A DNA stretch of 64,000 bases, taken from Glutinoglossum americanum. Taxonomy: Eukaryota; Ascomycota; Geoglossomycetes; Geoglossales; Geoglossaceae. The stretch spans positions 92,125 through 156,124 of the forward strand of contig JAGHQL010000041.1 in NCBI GenBank assembly GCA_020080175.1. Reading direction: 5' to 3'. Of this stretch, positions 1-12,099 are shown piece after piece. How positions within the stretch are numbered: the first letter of the stretch is position 1; the number at the start of each line of letters is the position of its first letter. Position numbers and translations under genes: made by a program. A model generated the notes under the pieces. That model made no database searches, was not told the DNA's origin, and worked only from the letters and a program-made list of their open reading frames with translations.

Positions 1-1687
1 CTGGAGGGTGAAAGCATGAGCCGGCTAGTGGCGCCGCAGCTCGATAACACCAACAAGAGAAAGTCTGAAACGGAAATTCATAAGGTTCGCTGGAGATCCT
101 GTGTACGTCCGTGGTTGAAGGCTAAATCTGCCTTTGGCGCCTGTAGCTGTTATACAAAACCCAGGTGGTGTTCCCGTCGGAGGAGATTCAGAGGCAGAAA
201 ACAAGTGCTGGCGGGTTTACGTTGAGGCCCGGGGAATACCAATATCCCTTCAACTTCAAGGTAGTCCTGGCCTCTACGGCATTCCCTTCCATTCCATGCA
301 CTTTGCTAAGAGCATGTACACAGATCCCCATAAACAACAACTGCTCCCCGATAAACAGCGTTTATACCAATCTAAACTTCGTGGGACCTCGTGTAGAAAT
401 CGCAAAGAACACAGAAAAACATGTGAAAAGGACTCTGCCGCCATCTCTGAGCGGCATTGCGGGCGAGGCGGAAATTAGGTACTACGTTAAGGTTACGGTG
501 GTGCGGCCGCAGTTCTATAGGGAGAACTATAGACATGTAGGTATATTCTGAGCAGTCCGCTATGTCGTTACGGAATGCTGATTCTTCGACATCCAGCACG
601 TTAATTTCAAATTCTTCCCCATTGAACCTCCCCGTCCCCCGCAAATCCGGGGAGAAGCGTATGCAAGACGCCCTGCACAATTCGCCACCGCTCTGTCACC
701 GATCCCAAGGAAGAAATCCCTATTTGAGTCCTTCCGCAAAGAAACCCCTGCTACACCTAACGGTCCGCCTCCTCGCTTTCAGGTTGATGCGAGGCTACCG
801 CACCCCTCAATCCTCACCTGTAACGAGGCTGTGCCTCTACAGATTCTCGTGAAGAAACTTAGCGAATCCCCAGGGGCTCCATTCTTGTCAATGCTACATA
901 TCGAATTAATTGGGTATACGCAGGTGAAAGCACACGACCTGCACAAGACAGAGAGCACTAGTTGGATCGTTCTTACGCACAGCAACCTAGCTATCCCGGT
1001 TGGTAATGTCAATGACCCTATAAACTCAGAGACGAGGCTTGATCCGAAGTTGTGGGATGGTATACCCCTGCCGAACTCCGTTGCGCCGACGTTTGAGACT
1101 TGTAACATATCCCGATTTTATGAGCTGGAGGTTAGGGTGGGACTGTCTTATGGACCGCCGGGGAATATCAAGGTTTGTAACCCAGTTCCGCCCAACAACG
1201 GAGGGGTAGGGTCTAAAGAGATTACGCTAAGATCTTTCTCTAGCCTCAAATTATTGTCCTCCCTTTCCGCATGCCGGTCCAGGTTTTCTCCGGCATCGCG
1301 CCGCCACTAGCTCTCCTCAAAGCCACGGCCAGAACACAAAATACCGGCATGCTCTCCCCGCCATCGTCGACACCCTCTTTCCCCATCTCGCCACTCTCTA
1401 GCAGCAGCAACGACAGACCGATCACACCGGGCACCCCGCTCCAGCCTATTTCGCCCCTATATGCTAATCGCCCGCAACCGATTGGTGAGACCACGAACGA
1501 TTATAGCAATGGGCCACTGGTGGGGTACGTAGGCGCTGGGGGCGATGTTGCGCCCCCAAGCTATGAGGATGCCATGGCGGACGAAATCGGGCCTGTGGAT
1601 GGTCCGAGAAGAGATTACAGCCAGCAAACCGAGACCGAGAGTAGCAAGACGGGTGGGGCTGTGGGCTCAGGGAGGTTATTTCCCTAG
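1..1687 (+). CDS. Arrestin-domain (ART-type) trafficking adaptor, 5'-truncated by the window edge
   Basis: Arrestin-like adaptors recruit a Rsp5/NEDD4-type ubiquitin ligase to plasma-membrane transporters for endocytosis. Exons fit 1-102, 165-536, 597-1172 and 1244-1687, with introns of 62, 60 and 71 nt, all phase 0. Exon 2 has the arrestin-N signature (FTLRPGEYQYPFNF, then EIRYYVKVTV). Exon 3 opens with FFPIEPPRPPQIRGEAYARR, typical of fungal ARTs, and runs into the arrestin-C fold. The last exon continues the final beta strands (PQIIVLPFRMPVQVFSGIAPP) into a Ser/Pro-rich tail with a PPSYEDAM motif, a PPxY site for WW domains. The first exon is open to the window edge, so the true start is missing; the ATG at 16 is probably internal. 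Family assignment is firm, the specific paralogue is not. Confidence 0.85.
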
Positions 1688-2263
1688 GATCGTTTGCTTT
1701 ATCCTTTTTGCAACTAGAGGGTTTGTTTAGTCTCTGCACCTTTGGGTTGGGATTGCCCGTCTTCCGTTGGTTTGGCGTAGGCGGCGCGCTTTGGTCGGGA
1801 GCATTGCTTAGGGTTTCGGGGTGGGACGGGATGCTCATAGCTTTAGGCGACTAAAAATCTGGTTCTATGTTCATGTAGTCTACCGCTAGGAGCTATGTCT
1901 TATTGCTGCACTCCATGGTCTGTCTCAAGAAAATGAGGGTAGTTTTTTATAATTGGGGTAATGGTTCGAACACCGCTTCTCATTTTCTCATTTGCTGGGC
2001 GTAATGTATATACATACACACCTGGGGTTAAAGACAAAAGTACGGCAGTATATGTGAGTAGACTCGAAGGGAAGGTCAAAATACCAAACGGAGTTGTGGA
2101 TGGCAGAGTTGAGAGTTCCGGGCAGTTTATGTATTTTCTTAGTTTAGGCGGGGTCGTGGTGCTGACTTATCGACTGGCTGTCATTGCGGAGTAGCTGTAA
2201 AGCGTACGGTTATCAGGACGGCCCCGACCTCTCTGCCCTCGCCCAAGGACAATCAGCCATTGA
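1688..2263. other. Intergenic, tandem genes; no gene seen
   Basis: This 576 bp stretch must contain the arrestin terminator and the promoter of the AIF-like gene. Short open frames lack domain or splice support. A TGA directly precedes the AIF start at 2264, so that reading frame cannot extend further upstream without an intron. Confidence 0.5.
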
Positions 2264-4171
2264 ATGCGCGTCTCTACATACCACATTCGCCAGTTCCTCC
2301 TTGCACCAAAACGACGATCCGCGGGCTCCCAGCGAGCACATCTTACCGCTTCTGCTCTTAAGATGGCTCAGCAGTACAAGCTTAAGATCCCCTCGCTGGA
2401 CCTGAAGAATGGCGAGAAGGTCGAGGCGGAGATTGAAGGCATCGACAAAGCGAAGGTCTTGCTCTTGAAGGTTGCAGACAAATATCATGCGTTGTCGCCG
2501 AGGTGCACGCATTATGGCGCTCCGCTCGTTAAGGGCGTCTTGACCCGGGATGGCAGATTAACCTGCCCGTGGCATGGAGGTGATATTATTCCCCGACCTC
2601 GATTTCTCGTTGAGCTGATTTGACTGAGACATTTTGAACAGCCTGTTTTAACGTTGGAACTGGGGACATTGAGAATGCACCTGCGGCGGACCCTCTGGCT
2701 CATTACCCGATCATCGAGAAAGATGGGGCTGTCTATATTGAGGGAGATGAAGATACGATCAAGGCTGGTCACCGTCTCGGGGATATTAAATGCGCTGCTG
2801 ATGGACAGGAGCACGTTGTCATTGTTGGAGGGTAAGCTGTCTGGCGCTTCGTTTTTCATGGGGTTAGGAACTAATGTATCCTGTCCGCCACTTAGGGGAA
2901 GCGGGTGCTTTGGTACCGTGGAAGGCCTTCGCGGAGGAGGCTTTAAGGGACGGGTTACGGTTATCTCGAGGGAGCCACATCCGCCCATTGACCGTACTAA
3001 GCTCTCTAAAGCCCTCATCTCGGACGCAAATAGGCTCATTCTAAGGAACTACGAATGGTTTAAGGCTGCATCTGTAGACCTGATCACGGATGACGTGCTG
3101 GCTGTGGATTTTGCGAACAGACAGGTGTCCACGGCTAGCCGGAAGGATTTCTCCTATACCAAGCTCGTACTGGCTACGGGGGGGACTCCAAGGACGCTCC
3201 CACTCCCGGGATTCAAGGAACTGGGCAATATCTTTGTTCTCCGCACTCTCCTGGACGTAAAGTCTATTCTTGAGGCAGTGGGTGAGGAGAAAGGAAGGCG
3301 AATCGTTGTGATCGGGAGCTCATTCATAGGTATGGAGGTTGCAAAAACTCTGGTTGGGAAGGGCCATATAGTCTCCGTTGTAGGTATGGAGAAGGCGCCT
3401 CTGGAACGTGTCATAGGTGCACAGGTCGGAGTTGGCTTTCAGGCTCAGCTTGAGAAGACTGGCGTTAAGTTCTTCATGGAGGCCAGTGTCGATTCCGCTT
3501 CACCCTCGACCTCGGACGTTACGAAAGTCGGCACTGTGAACCTGAAAGATGGTTCTCAACTCCCCGCCGACCTTGCGATTCTCGGCGTAGGAGTTGCACC
3601 CGCGACAGAATTTTTGACAGGTAACCCAGCTGTACAGCTCGAGCGAGATGGGTCCATCAAGGTCAATGAGTACTTCTCCGCCATAGGACTCGAAGATGTG
3701 TATGCTATCGGTTTGTTTTCCCCCTCTCCTAGGTTTAGACTGAAGCCAGCAAAATTCTAAGTCTGGGCAGGCGATATCGCCACATACCCATATCATGGCC
3801 CCGGCGGCAATGGCGCCTACACGCGCATCGAGCACTGGAATGTTGCCCAAAACGCCGGCCGCGCCGTGGCCAACCACATTAACGAGCCGTCGGCGAACCC
3901 AAAGCCATTCATCCCCATCTTCTGGTCAGCCCTCGGCAGCCAATTGCGGTACTGCGGTAACACCGTTGGCGGCTACGACGATCTGGTCTTAAAGGGGAAC
4001 CCGGAGGATGCCAAATTTGTCGCGTACTATACCAAAGGCGAGACGGTTGTGGCGGTCGCCAGTATGGGGATGGATCCGACGGTGAGTCACGCGAGCGAGC
4101 TGATGCGGAGAGGGAGCATGCCGAGCAAGAGTGAGATCAAGAGTGGGGTTGATATTCTGGGGGTCAGTTGA
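2264..4171 (+). CDS. Rieske [2Fe-2S]-AIF family FAD/NAD(P)H oxidoreductase (AIFM3/Nfrl-like), probably mitochondrial
   Basis: The product pairs an N-terminal Rieske domain with a pyridine-nucleotide-disulfide oxidoreductase fold, as in AIFM3-like apoptosis-inducing factors. Exons 2264-2579, 2642-2831, 2896-3710 and 3771-4171 total 1722 nt, giving 573 aa with every phase consistent. Rieske ligands are C81/H83 (RCTHYGAP) and C101/H104 (CPWHG); the first intron splits the codon straight after the second box. The FAD motif VVIVGGGSG starts near residue 164. A second dinucleotide motif, VVIGSSFIGMEVA, follows, and DVYAIGDIATYPYHG closes the FAD site. The first 33 residues are Arg/Ser-rich with no acidic residue, like a mitochondrial presequence. 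A second in-frame ATG at 2363 has a stronger start context. No disruption is seen. The substrate is unknown. Confidence 0.93.
2363..2365 (+). other. Alternative downstream start codon of the AIF-like gene
   Basis: The ATG at 2264 has T at -3, a weak context. The in-frame ATG at 2363 has A at -3 and G at +4, a strong Kozak-like context. Starting here removes exactly the Arg-rich leader and begins at the body of the Rieske domain (MAQQYKLKIPSLDL). Dual initiation giving mitochondrial and cytosolic forms is an inference. Confidence 0.4.
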
Positions 4172-4187
4172 GGTAAACGATATGAAT

Positions 4188-4208
4188 GGGGGGGGGGGGG
4201 GGGGGGGG
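4188..4208. repeat. Poly-G homopolymer (21 G)
   Basis: An uninterrupted run of 21 G lies just after the stop codon of the AIF-like gene. A second G-rich tract at about 4319-4358, broken only by TC, C and T, follows the gap. Such tracts are prone to miscounted length and can form G-quadruplexes. Confidence 0.9.
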
Positions 4209-4246
4209 AGAAAAAAACGCCGTTTTGTTTGTTAATGGGATAAAGG

Positions 4247-4256
4247 NNNNNNNNNN
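4247..4256. other. Assembly gap (10 N)
   Basis: Ten undetermined bases sit between two G-rich tracts. The true gap size is unknown, and nearby reading frames should not be trusted. Confidence 0.98.
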
Positions 4257-5594
4257 GAGGAGGGGAGATGAGGTGTACGGAGGGGGCGGGAGTTCCGGCG
4301 TGTGTTGGTGGGATTGCGAAGGGGGGGGGGGGTCGGGGGCGGGGGGGGGGGGGGGGGGTGGATAATCCATCACCCGTCTTACTGTTGATGGTAATACGTG
4401 TAGCCCTTATGAAAAGACCCATTAGTCGTCCAGGTTTCTCCATACCTTTTTCCGCCGCAGGGCATATCAACACGGATCGCGCGTCGCATTTCTCTTTTGC
4501 AAACTGCCGGTTTTGCGTGCCTAGCTACCCCCCCGTTCAGAGCACCCTTCATCCTTTGCTCGCATCGTGCCCAAGCCCCTGGGTGGTGGATCGTCGCTCT
4601 GCGTTCGCACGAGTGCTCCCCTAACACCCCATTCCAACCCCCCCTCCCCCCCCACGTCGGCGCACTAGACATAGCGAAGTGAGCTCAGTGTGCGCACCAG
4701 CAACCTCTCGTATAGAGGACGTCAGCCCCCCCTCCCCTTTCCCGCCCGGCTGTCTGTTCTCTGGCTCAACTAGCTGCCCCTGAATATACGGGATAACCCC
4801 CCCCCTCCGGTCTCCCCATGGGCCTGCGTAATTGCTGTGTTAGATGCCCGGACTATGGGATAGTCTTTCCGGACCCTCGGTGGGCAAAACGCCCGTTTAG
4901 TAGAGCTAGCCACTGGGGATCTCCCTAAGTTCCCGTTTAGGCCGTAAGGGTGGGGGGATTTGGGGTTGGGTCCGACTTGTCGTGGGGCTCTCTTTCTTTG
5001 TAGGCGCTCTTGAGCCATTCGTGTTGGCTTGGGGTTTTCTCCAGATGGCTAGCTCGCTATCTTTACGGGATACTTAGGCTCTAGGATTCGAAGACAGGAG
5101 CTCCGCGCGGTAATCTTAAGTCGTTTAAATCAAGCTGCCACGGTAGCGTATTCGCTGGATAGCCAGCTTCTTATTCCCGTCTCACAACAATAGACAGGCT
5201 CTGAGATCTGGTGATAGAAACCTCGAGCGACACTTTTCGGTGCCGTTTACTCTCCTGAATTTTTCCGGTATTGTTTCCTCTAGAGAGTAAAAAGAGAATA
5301 AGGTGTGAGGAAGTCACCATACATGTCTTGAAAGAAAAACGCCGCCATAAGGGCTGTACATGTAGTGTACATTAACTGTTTAGGTATCAAAAATAAGGAA
5401 AAGAAAGCAGATCGTTTTCTTCTACCGTAAAGATTTCCCAGCCAAGTTGAAAACGCCCTAAAGCCGGTAGGCGGGCTGTCTAACAGAATAGCTTGCTGAT
5501 CGAGCCCGCCGATAACGCCAGAAATGTTGATTAGTGACATGTTGCGCTGACAAGAATGAAAGAATGAGGCTGGAGATAACGAAAGCCTGAAGAT

Positions 5595-7784
5595 TTAGTA
5601 TCCCACCACAGTTGTTGGATAGGACCACGCGACAATGGAGATGATGAAATATGCTGACATCAACAGGACGCCCTCAAACCTAGTTTTAGTAGGGTTAGTC
5701 AGATCAAAGCACCGAAAAGATGCAGATGTCACTGACCAATGAGACTTCCCATCTTGGATAAGATAGTCAACCATGAGGACAGAGACAAACAAGGTGGCAA
5801 TCTGGAAGCTATCAAAGTAAAGGTTCATGTCGTGGATATCTAGAATCCAGCCTAGGACGACGATCGAAGGAAGAACGAGGAGAGCTATTTGCATACTAGA
5901 GCCGACAGCAACGCCAATAGAAAGGTCCATCTTGTCTTTGACAGCGACAGTGATAGCTGTGGCATGCTCTCCCGCGTTTCCCACGATTGGAAGAAGGATC
6001 AATCCGATCTAGTTGATATTAGTCACTTTCGCATGCACACCCTGACAAGACCGGAACCTTACAAAATTCTTTGAGATGTTTCCGGTCTCGGATAATGCAT
6101 TGATACTCCCAACCATATACTCGGCACAAATTGCGACCAGAGCTGTGGAGATGGCGAGCGTGAGTAATGCGGTCACGACGCTAAGCTCCGGTATCAACTC
6201 TTCATCCGGATCACGCGCGTGCGCACCGTGGCCGCAAATACCACCCGCAAAACCACAACCAATTGTAGCCAAGCCTTTTTCTGATGGACCCTCTGGCTTA
6301 CTCAGTCTTGACTCGACCTTGCGGCAAGGTCCGCTATACAGGGCAGTATGTGATTTGAACTGAAAGAAGAGATAGCAGCCGTAGACGATGAGCAGTATGA
6401 CTGCAGTCCCGCGAGAGATCTCCGCAATGCCAGTGTCGCCCGCTGGATCAGTAGTGTGTGAGTAATCTGGGGTTGAAATCCCAAAACAAGGATCTCAACA
6501 TACCGCTTGACCATGCGTGAAATGCTGTCGGAATGACCAAGCTTCCAACAGATATGACCAACAAGCTACTGGAAGTCTGTGCGACCGCCACATTGGGGGA
6601 TTGTTCAACACGAGTCAACCCTCCGGCGAAAAAGCACATCCCCAAGACGAGGAGTAGATTTGATAGGATGCTGCCAATCAAAGCAGTTTGCACGATCAAA
6701 ACTTCGTGTCTAATTAGAGCAGAAGTGGAAACGATAAGTTCCACAGCATTCCTGTTACGAAGTCAATCTAGATAGAATAAACTCGGCCAGAGGTTCCCAC
6801 ATACCCAAACGTTGCGTTAAGTAAACCGCCGAGCGTCTCGCCCAACCTCAACGCAAGCTCTTCTGCTGCATAGCTCAGCATCGCAGCGAGTGGGATGATA
6901 GCTATGAAGTTGACAATAAAAACAACGATCGGAGAGAGATGTATGTAGTTGACAATAATACCAGCAGGTACAAAGACGAGAAGGACGTTGATCCACGAGC
7001 TAAAGAGAGTCGCTCGTATTTGTCCCCAGAACACGTACTTCGGTTTCTGCTTCATTGATTCCATTGTTAGGGGGCGCTCCACCGCTTTATTTTCTCTGCT
7101 GGAAAGGCGTTTCCTCCGGCCCGCACTTGCATGGAGCAGAAGGCCGGCCCCGATTAGGATAAAGAGAGCCACAGAGCTGACGAGGATTAAAGGAGTAACT
7201 CGGAAGAAAGAAAGGCTTGGCCCACGTCTATTTACTGTGTTGGTTGAACGTGGCGGCTTTGACGACATCGGGGGGAGGGATATGCGGGCTCCCAAAAGTG
7301 AAAAGCGACGTTTGCCAAATGTAGGAGGAGGAGGTAGGGCGCTCTCGATGGCTTTTTTGCAGTCCTCAGTAAGGGTAGAGTTCGCATCCTAAAGTAAATA
7401 TTGGTACGTGTAAGTTTCCACTTCGAGGCTGCAGTTGAGCTCGGTTTGGCGGGAGATTAGGCTTCCCCGGCTACGTACCATCTGTGCCCTGCAAGTTTCC
7501 CTATAGTCCTTTATCGCTGTCCACGAGCCTAATTCAAAAGACAATTTCCCGTAACCTAGGCCGCGGAGACTCGGATACAGGGAGACTAAAGTGAGCAGCA
7601 GCATGAGACACGCGGATATCTTCGTCCACCATGCGGCCACGAGACCCCAGAGGCGATTCAGGAGAGAGCATTTTCTCGACCGACTCGAAGGTGCAGAACC
7701 GAGATTTAGCTGAGCCGATAGCTCTCTGGGTGCTGGAAGGCCCGGCGGGGTTCCTCTAACTTGCAGCTGGAGGTCTCCGGACAT
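5595..7784 (-). CDS. Vacuolar-type Ca2+/H+ exchanger (CAX/VCX1 family) with an extra N-terminal two-TM module
   Basis: CAX exchangers use the proton gradient to load Ca2+ into the vacuole. Exons in coding order are 7784-7479, 7388-6805, 6751-6504, 6466-6063, 6008-5737 and 5679-5595, with introns of 90, 53, 37, 54 and 57 nt. The total is 1899 nt (632 aa) with all phases matching. The CAX core starts near [15 protein letters not shown] and carries both repeat signatures: the first at [25 protein letters not shown], the second at [18 protein letters not shown], both with the ion-binding GN-E pattern. It ends in [14 protein letters not shown]. Ahead of it about 195 extra residues hold one TM, a [11 protein letters not shown] motif common in small fungal membrane proteins, and a second TM. 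No stop separates the parts, so this is either a fusion or two genes merged by my junctions. The core is secure, the fusion less so. Confidence 0.85.
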
Positions 7785-8835
7785 TCTTAAGAATGAGAGC
7801 GTTGTCTAAACGCTGGAAAACGCAGAGTTTCAGTCGTTCGTGAATGAGAGTTTGAAAAATCTGTATAGAGATTTGAGTATCGAAGTGAAATTAAATGTTA
7901 GATTCGTTGTATAGTACTAACTTATAATTGTTGTTGCGTTTGCGCAGACTAACGTACTATGTTAAACGAGTGGTGCTGGGCCAAGATCAGACCGACCTCG
8001 CCACTCCAGCTGGCAGAAGGTCGCCCAATTGCGGCTGTGCAACGAATATTCATAACGAACAGTTAGCCTCTGCCGGCGACACTTGAAACGCCAGGCGAAT
8101 GCTGCGGAGAGGCGATCTTTTAAGGTGATGATGTGTGGTGCTCCACCCGCTGCCTCGTGCCTGACGATCGAAGGTATCCAAAGCGGTACAGAATAAGCTA
8201 TCCCCAGGTGCTGTGGTGGTAGTGTTTAGGACATGTGGGGATCATCCACCTAATGGCATCCGGTCAACCCCCTCTAATTCTCTGGTAGAGATAGAAGACT
8301 TGTTGGATGATGAGAAGCTCTGGTGCACTGCGATAAGTGCTCATTGCGGACGAGGGCGACTTTCAAGTCACAGGATCGGCTAACCTTAAGCACGCTTAAG
8401 TTGTGCGATGATATATCAGCTCATCGATGGCTAAACGCAAAAGGGAATTCTCGCTTGTCAAATGTCTGGTGAATGTCACTGTTCCAACTACGTGTACTCT
8501 GTACTTCGGGCCGGAAGGCCATTTTGCCTTTTGAACTTGAGGTTGGGGAAGAGCAACTTCAGAATCCCCACATTGTATATTATGTACTATGTACAGGGTA
8601 CCATGTACTTGTTGTAGATGACGTGGTTCGCCGTAAGGTGGCGGGTTCGCTTCGCTTCGTGACTCGGCCGTTCTCTTCGCCTTGTCAATGCGTGGCTGGA
8701 CGAATTAGCGACCAGCCCGCCGAAACCGAATGATTCAACAGGCTACAGAAAATGCATCGATGGGACAACGAGCAATAGAAATACCCTCGTCTCTCCTCTC
8801 TCGAATAGCCCCCATTTCCTTTGTTTCTTAGAGCG
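7785..8835. other. Divergent intergenic region; putative bidirectional promoter, no gene
   Basis: It lies between the exchanger (-) and the coiled-coil gene (+), so both promoters should be here. I see no convincing coding sequence. A cluster of TGTAC/GTACA words at about 8584-8612 gives a small imperfect palindrome of unknown function. Confidence 0.45.
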
Positions 8836-11306
8836 ATGGCGAGCAGTATGAACCCGCGGCATTCCACAGGACCCGCGTCTGACGAACGCGATCTGGCGGT
8901 GATATCCATGCTTGCTGCTCAGTCGGATTGCCACCATTCGGAGACGATCACTTCACGGCCGCAAACGTCAGATCTGAGATGCTGCTGTGGACAAGCTGAT
9001 TGCGTATTTCTCAAGCATAATAATGCACAACTGCACGGTTTGGAAAGGAATGTACAGACTGCCGCACAAATGGGTCAGGTATGTTGCCACCCAATCCTTT
9101 CTTTCAGTTCTTCCCAGTAGCAGACTACAAGTTTATTGTGTCATATACCCTTGTATGTACCGGGTGGAAGGGCGGGTTGTTTCGTCCTTAGTGCTAGATG
9201 TCGCTGATTCTCTCCCTCTAGGCGTTGTTAATTCGTCATGAAATCTATATGGCCGATGCGGAGAGACAACGCCACGGCATGACTGAAGTTATTGAGAAAC
9301 TCGAGGCGGGGAAACGCGAGCTCGAAACCGAGAATGCGAAGACGATTGAGGAGAATCGTGATCTGCTAAGTCAACTTGAGGAACTTAATAATACCGTTGC
9401 AGAGACAGACGACCATGTCAAATCGCTAACGGCGACTTTGCTTTCGACGCAGGTTGAACTGCAAAGACTCACGGTATTGGCTTCTCGAACTGCACAGCTT
9501 GAGGCTCAACTCGCATTGTTGGAAGAGGAGCAGGCCCAGCTGCAAAATACGCTAATAATTACGAAGGAGGACGAACGCTCTGCGATACAGCGGTGGAAGA
9601 GGGCAGAGAGGGCGTTAGGCGACCTCCAAGACCAGCTCGACAGGGTTGAACAGGAGGCTAGGGATGAGCGGGAAAGACATATTGAGGTTGTCGGGCGACT
9701 AGAACGGAGAAGGGTGGTGGAGAAGGAACTTGAGAGTGCTGCTGGACGCCTTAAAGGCGCTGCCGCTGCGAAAACCCTCGGAAAAGGCAAGGGCGGAAGC
9801 AGCGTGGTATCGCATTTCGTGAAAGACATCTTACAGGACAATGCGAATCTACAAATGGGGATTGTTGAGCTTCGGGAGATGCTCTTGACCTCGAATGAAG
9901 AAGTGCAAACCCTTCGAGAACAACTAGTGATGCACCAACCGACTCTGGAGGATACCGATGGGCAACGCTCGGCTACGCTGAGAAGGGAGTTAGGCGTGGA
10001 GTCATCGCCCATGGCACCGCAGGAAGTTCACGTACATCATCACTATCATGCTCCTCCGCATGTCCAAGAAACCACCCCCAAGGAAAAGGCATCGCCTCTA
10101 CGACGACCAAAGAAGAAACGCAATGTTATCACTCCGACGCTCTTCAACCCACCAAGCCTACAGAATCTCCGCTCACCAACTTATTTAAAAACGTCACCTG
10201 GCCCCTCGACCGCAGCGGCCATCCTCTCTCAAACCTCCGTTTCCATCCCTCCCTCAGCCACACCTACGTTTCCTTCAAAGCGTTCGTCCATCCAATCCAC
10301 ACAAACTCGATCCTCTTTCGCTCCTTCGTCAGTCCCAAGCTCCCCGCCGTCGGTCTTCGATCGTGCTTTCGGCAGCAGCGTGATCGACTCATCACGACCA
10401 ACTAGCCCGGAGAGCAGCGAGCCGTGCTCGCCAACATTCTCTCCGAGACAGTTTAATAGAGGATCTGATGCTTCATATCGCAGCTTCTCAACCCCAGCCG
10501 GAGTAAATACTACGGCTTGTGTAGGTCTCCACCCGACCTGGGAGGAGGATGACGCAGATGCAGAGTACACGGACCACGATATTTCGCATAGTAATGACCA
10601 AATATATCCTGAAGAGGATACCGATCTAAGCCATGCAGCGGCTAATGACAACAACATAACCCTAGTCGAGCCAAACATCTCCAGCGATGATGACGTCCCG
10701 CGACCTACCCTCCGCCGTTCTGCCTCTCATGAAAGCATCCTCTCCATCTCAGCTCTTGACATCCCCGCCACCATCCGCAATCGACCATCTCAAGTCTTCC
10801 TCGGCAAAGGGGCCTACTCCTCTCCGCGCACCACTTTAGGTATCGTATCTCCCACCGCTGCGCTCGATACCAGCAAGCCAGTCCTCACAGCTATGACCGC
10901 GACTGCGCGCCCGGTATCCCGAAAGGGCTGGGGGTATGATAGCAGCACTTACAATCGATACTTGCTTGAGTCTCGTCGTGGGCATCATAGCCGAAACCCC
11001 AGCTATGGGGATTCTACTCCCGATAGAGCAGGTCCACAAAAGGACCAGACCCTCGGCCGTAGGGTCGGTGGTTGGGTCTGGGGCCGGTGGGGTATAAGTC
11101 CAGAATCCTCCTCTCGTGGCACGAAGCCGAATCCCATACTAGAGGAGAGGCTGCCGGGTGTAAATCAACCAGGCCCGATTAGGGGGATATTTTCCGGATC
11201 GGCACCGGATACTGATGGTGGTGGGAAGGGCAAAAGAAAGAGCGTGCTGGTTTCAGAGGTGGACAAGGAATTGTTGAGGGAGACGCTGAGGGAGCAGGAG
11301 GCGTGA
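8836..11306 (+). CDS. Conserved fungal coiled-coil protein with Cys-rich N-terminus and disordered C-terminus
   Basis: I recognise the architecture as conserved in filamentous fungi but cannot assign a function. Exons 8836-9078 and 9222-11306, joined by a 143 nt intron with a GTATGT donor, give 775 aa. Residues 48-58 hold a Cys cluster (LRCCCGQADCVF). The GQ|ALLIRHEIYMADAERQRH junction leads into a long heptad-rich coiled coil at about residues 85-260. A His-rich patch (VHVHHHYHAP) follows, then a Ser/Thr/Pro-rich, probably unstructured region. Near the end a short GRRVGGWVWGRWG motif precedes an acidic/basic helical tail. The second exon is open back to its TAG acceptor, and the upstream ATG fits a two-exon gene. 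A scaffold or spindle/septum-associated role would be speculation. Confidence 0.82.
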
Positions 11307-12099
11307 GAGGTGATACTAGATACAAGAGCTGACTGATAGTCGATACGCGTTTGCGTTGTGAATGGTGACTTTTTTCTTTGCTGTTTATTAGCGACAGTTA
11401 GGGTTGTGATCTTCCAATTTCCGCACTATACCCGCGGCCGACAGACTGAAGTTTATACTTGTTCATCTTTACTGCTTAATTTTCCTAATCGTCAAAATAC
11501 CCCGCAACGGCAATTTTTCCATAGACAGGAGTATCTTATGATTGAGAACGAACGGTACCAGACATGCCCGAGATGATGGAACCACTAGGCTTATGCAAGC
11601 ACGTAATATATGTATGTAGCATACAAGCACGAAATTTCCTGTTAATGGTATGCCACATATCAGAAGGACCGTAGATTAATCTCGTTATATATTCCCGCCT
11701 ATAATGTGGGACCCCTGGCAATTGCTGCTCGTACAATGCAGGAACAACCATGTGTAGCATCGCCGTTCTGGCCCAGCTGGTTGCGGCTCAAATAATCACG
11801 TGACGGTACTTGCTAAAATCGCGTTTACCCAATCTTCCGACAACGCATCGTGCTGAGAACAAACAACATTTCAACCTCACCGGCTTTGCCTACCTAGCAA
11901 TCGTACTTCAGGCCTTATCCAGAGAGCTGGTTTGCGCTTTTCTGGCACCGCTCCTCACTAAGGTCCAGTACGGGCGAATTCGGCTCTAGATTGAGCTTAG
12001 TGAGTAATTGCCCTTTTTGCTGATGGCAACGCGTTTGAGCCGCATTCAAGAACGAGATTCTGACGATGTCTCTTGTTTTGTGCAGCAACGCCGGCTGCA
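11307..12099. other. Intergenic promoter region of NUP85; contains a 5'-UTR intron
   Basis: No coding region is seen. It carries a TCACGTGA palindrome (11796-11803) and a likely 86 nt 5'-UTR intron (12000-12085) with a GTGAGT donor and a TTGTGCAG acceptor. Splicing that intron removes the ATG at 12073 and leaves 12100 as the first ATG. Confidence 0.45.
11796..11803. promoter_or_regulatory. TCACGTGA palindrome, bHLH (Cbf1-type) site
   Basis: The core with its flanking A (ATCACGTG) matches the RTCACRTG consensus of Cbf1-type bHLH factors. It lies about 300 bp upstream of the NUP85 start codon. Factor and activity are inferred from the motif only. Confidence 0.35.

Larger units (their letters stand above)
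4172..5594. other. Convergent intergenic region with G-homopolymers and an assembly gap; no gene
   Basis: The AIF-like gene (+) and the Ca2+/H+ exchanger (-) end towards each other here. The first 200 bp are dominated by G runs and a 10-N gap. The rest is C- or T-rich non-coding sequence. A minus-strand open frame at 5280-5540 has no recognisable features. Confidence 0.55.

Noticed and set aside
372-680. Minus-strand frame opposite the arrestin exons
   Set aside because: It is the antisense shadow of a well-supported plus-strand coding exon.
12073-12099. Upstream ATG (MFCAATPAA) as the NUP85 start
   Set aside because: A GTGAGT to TTGTGCAG intron at 12000-12085 would remove it, and conserved Nup85-like sequence begins after 12100.
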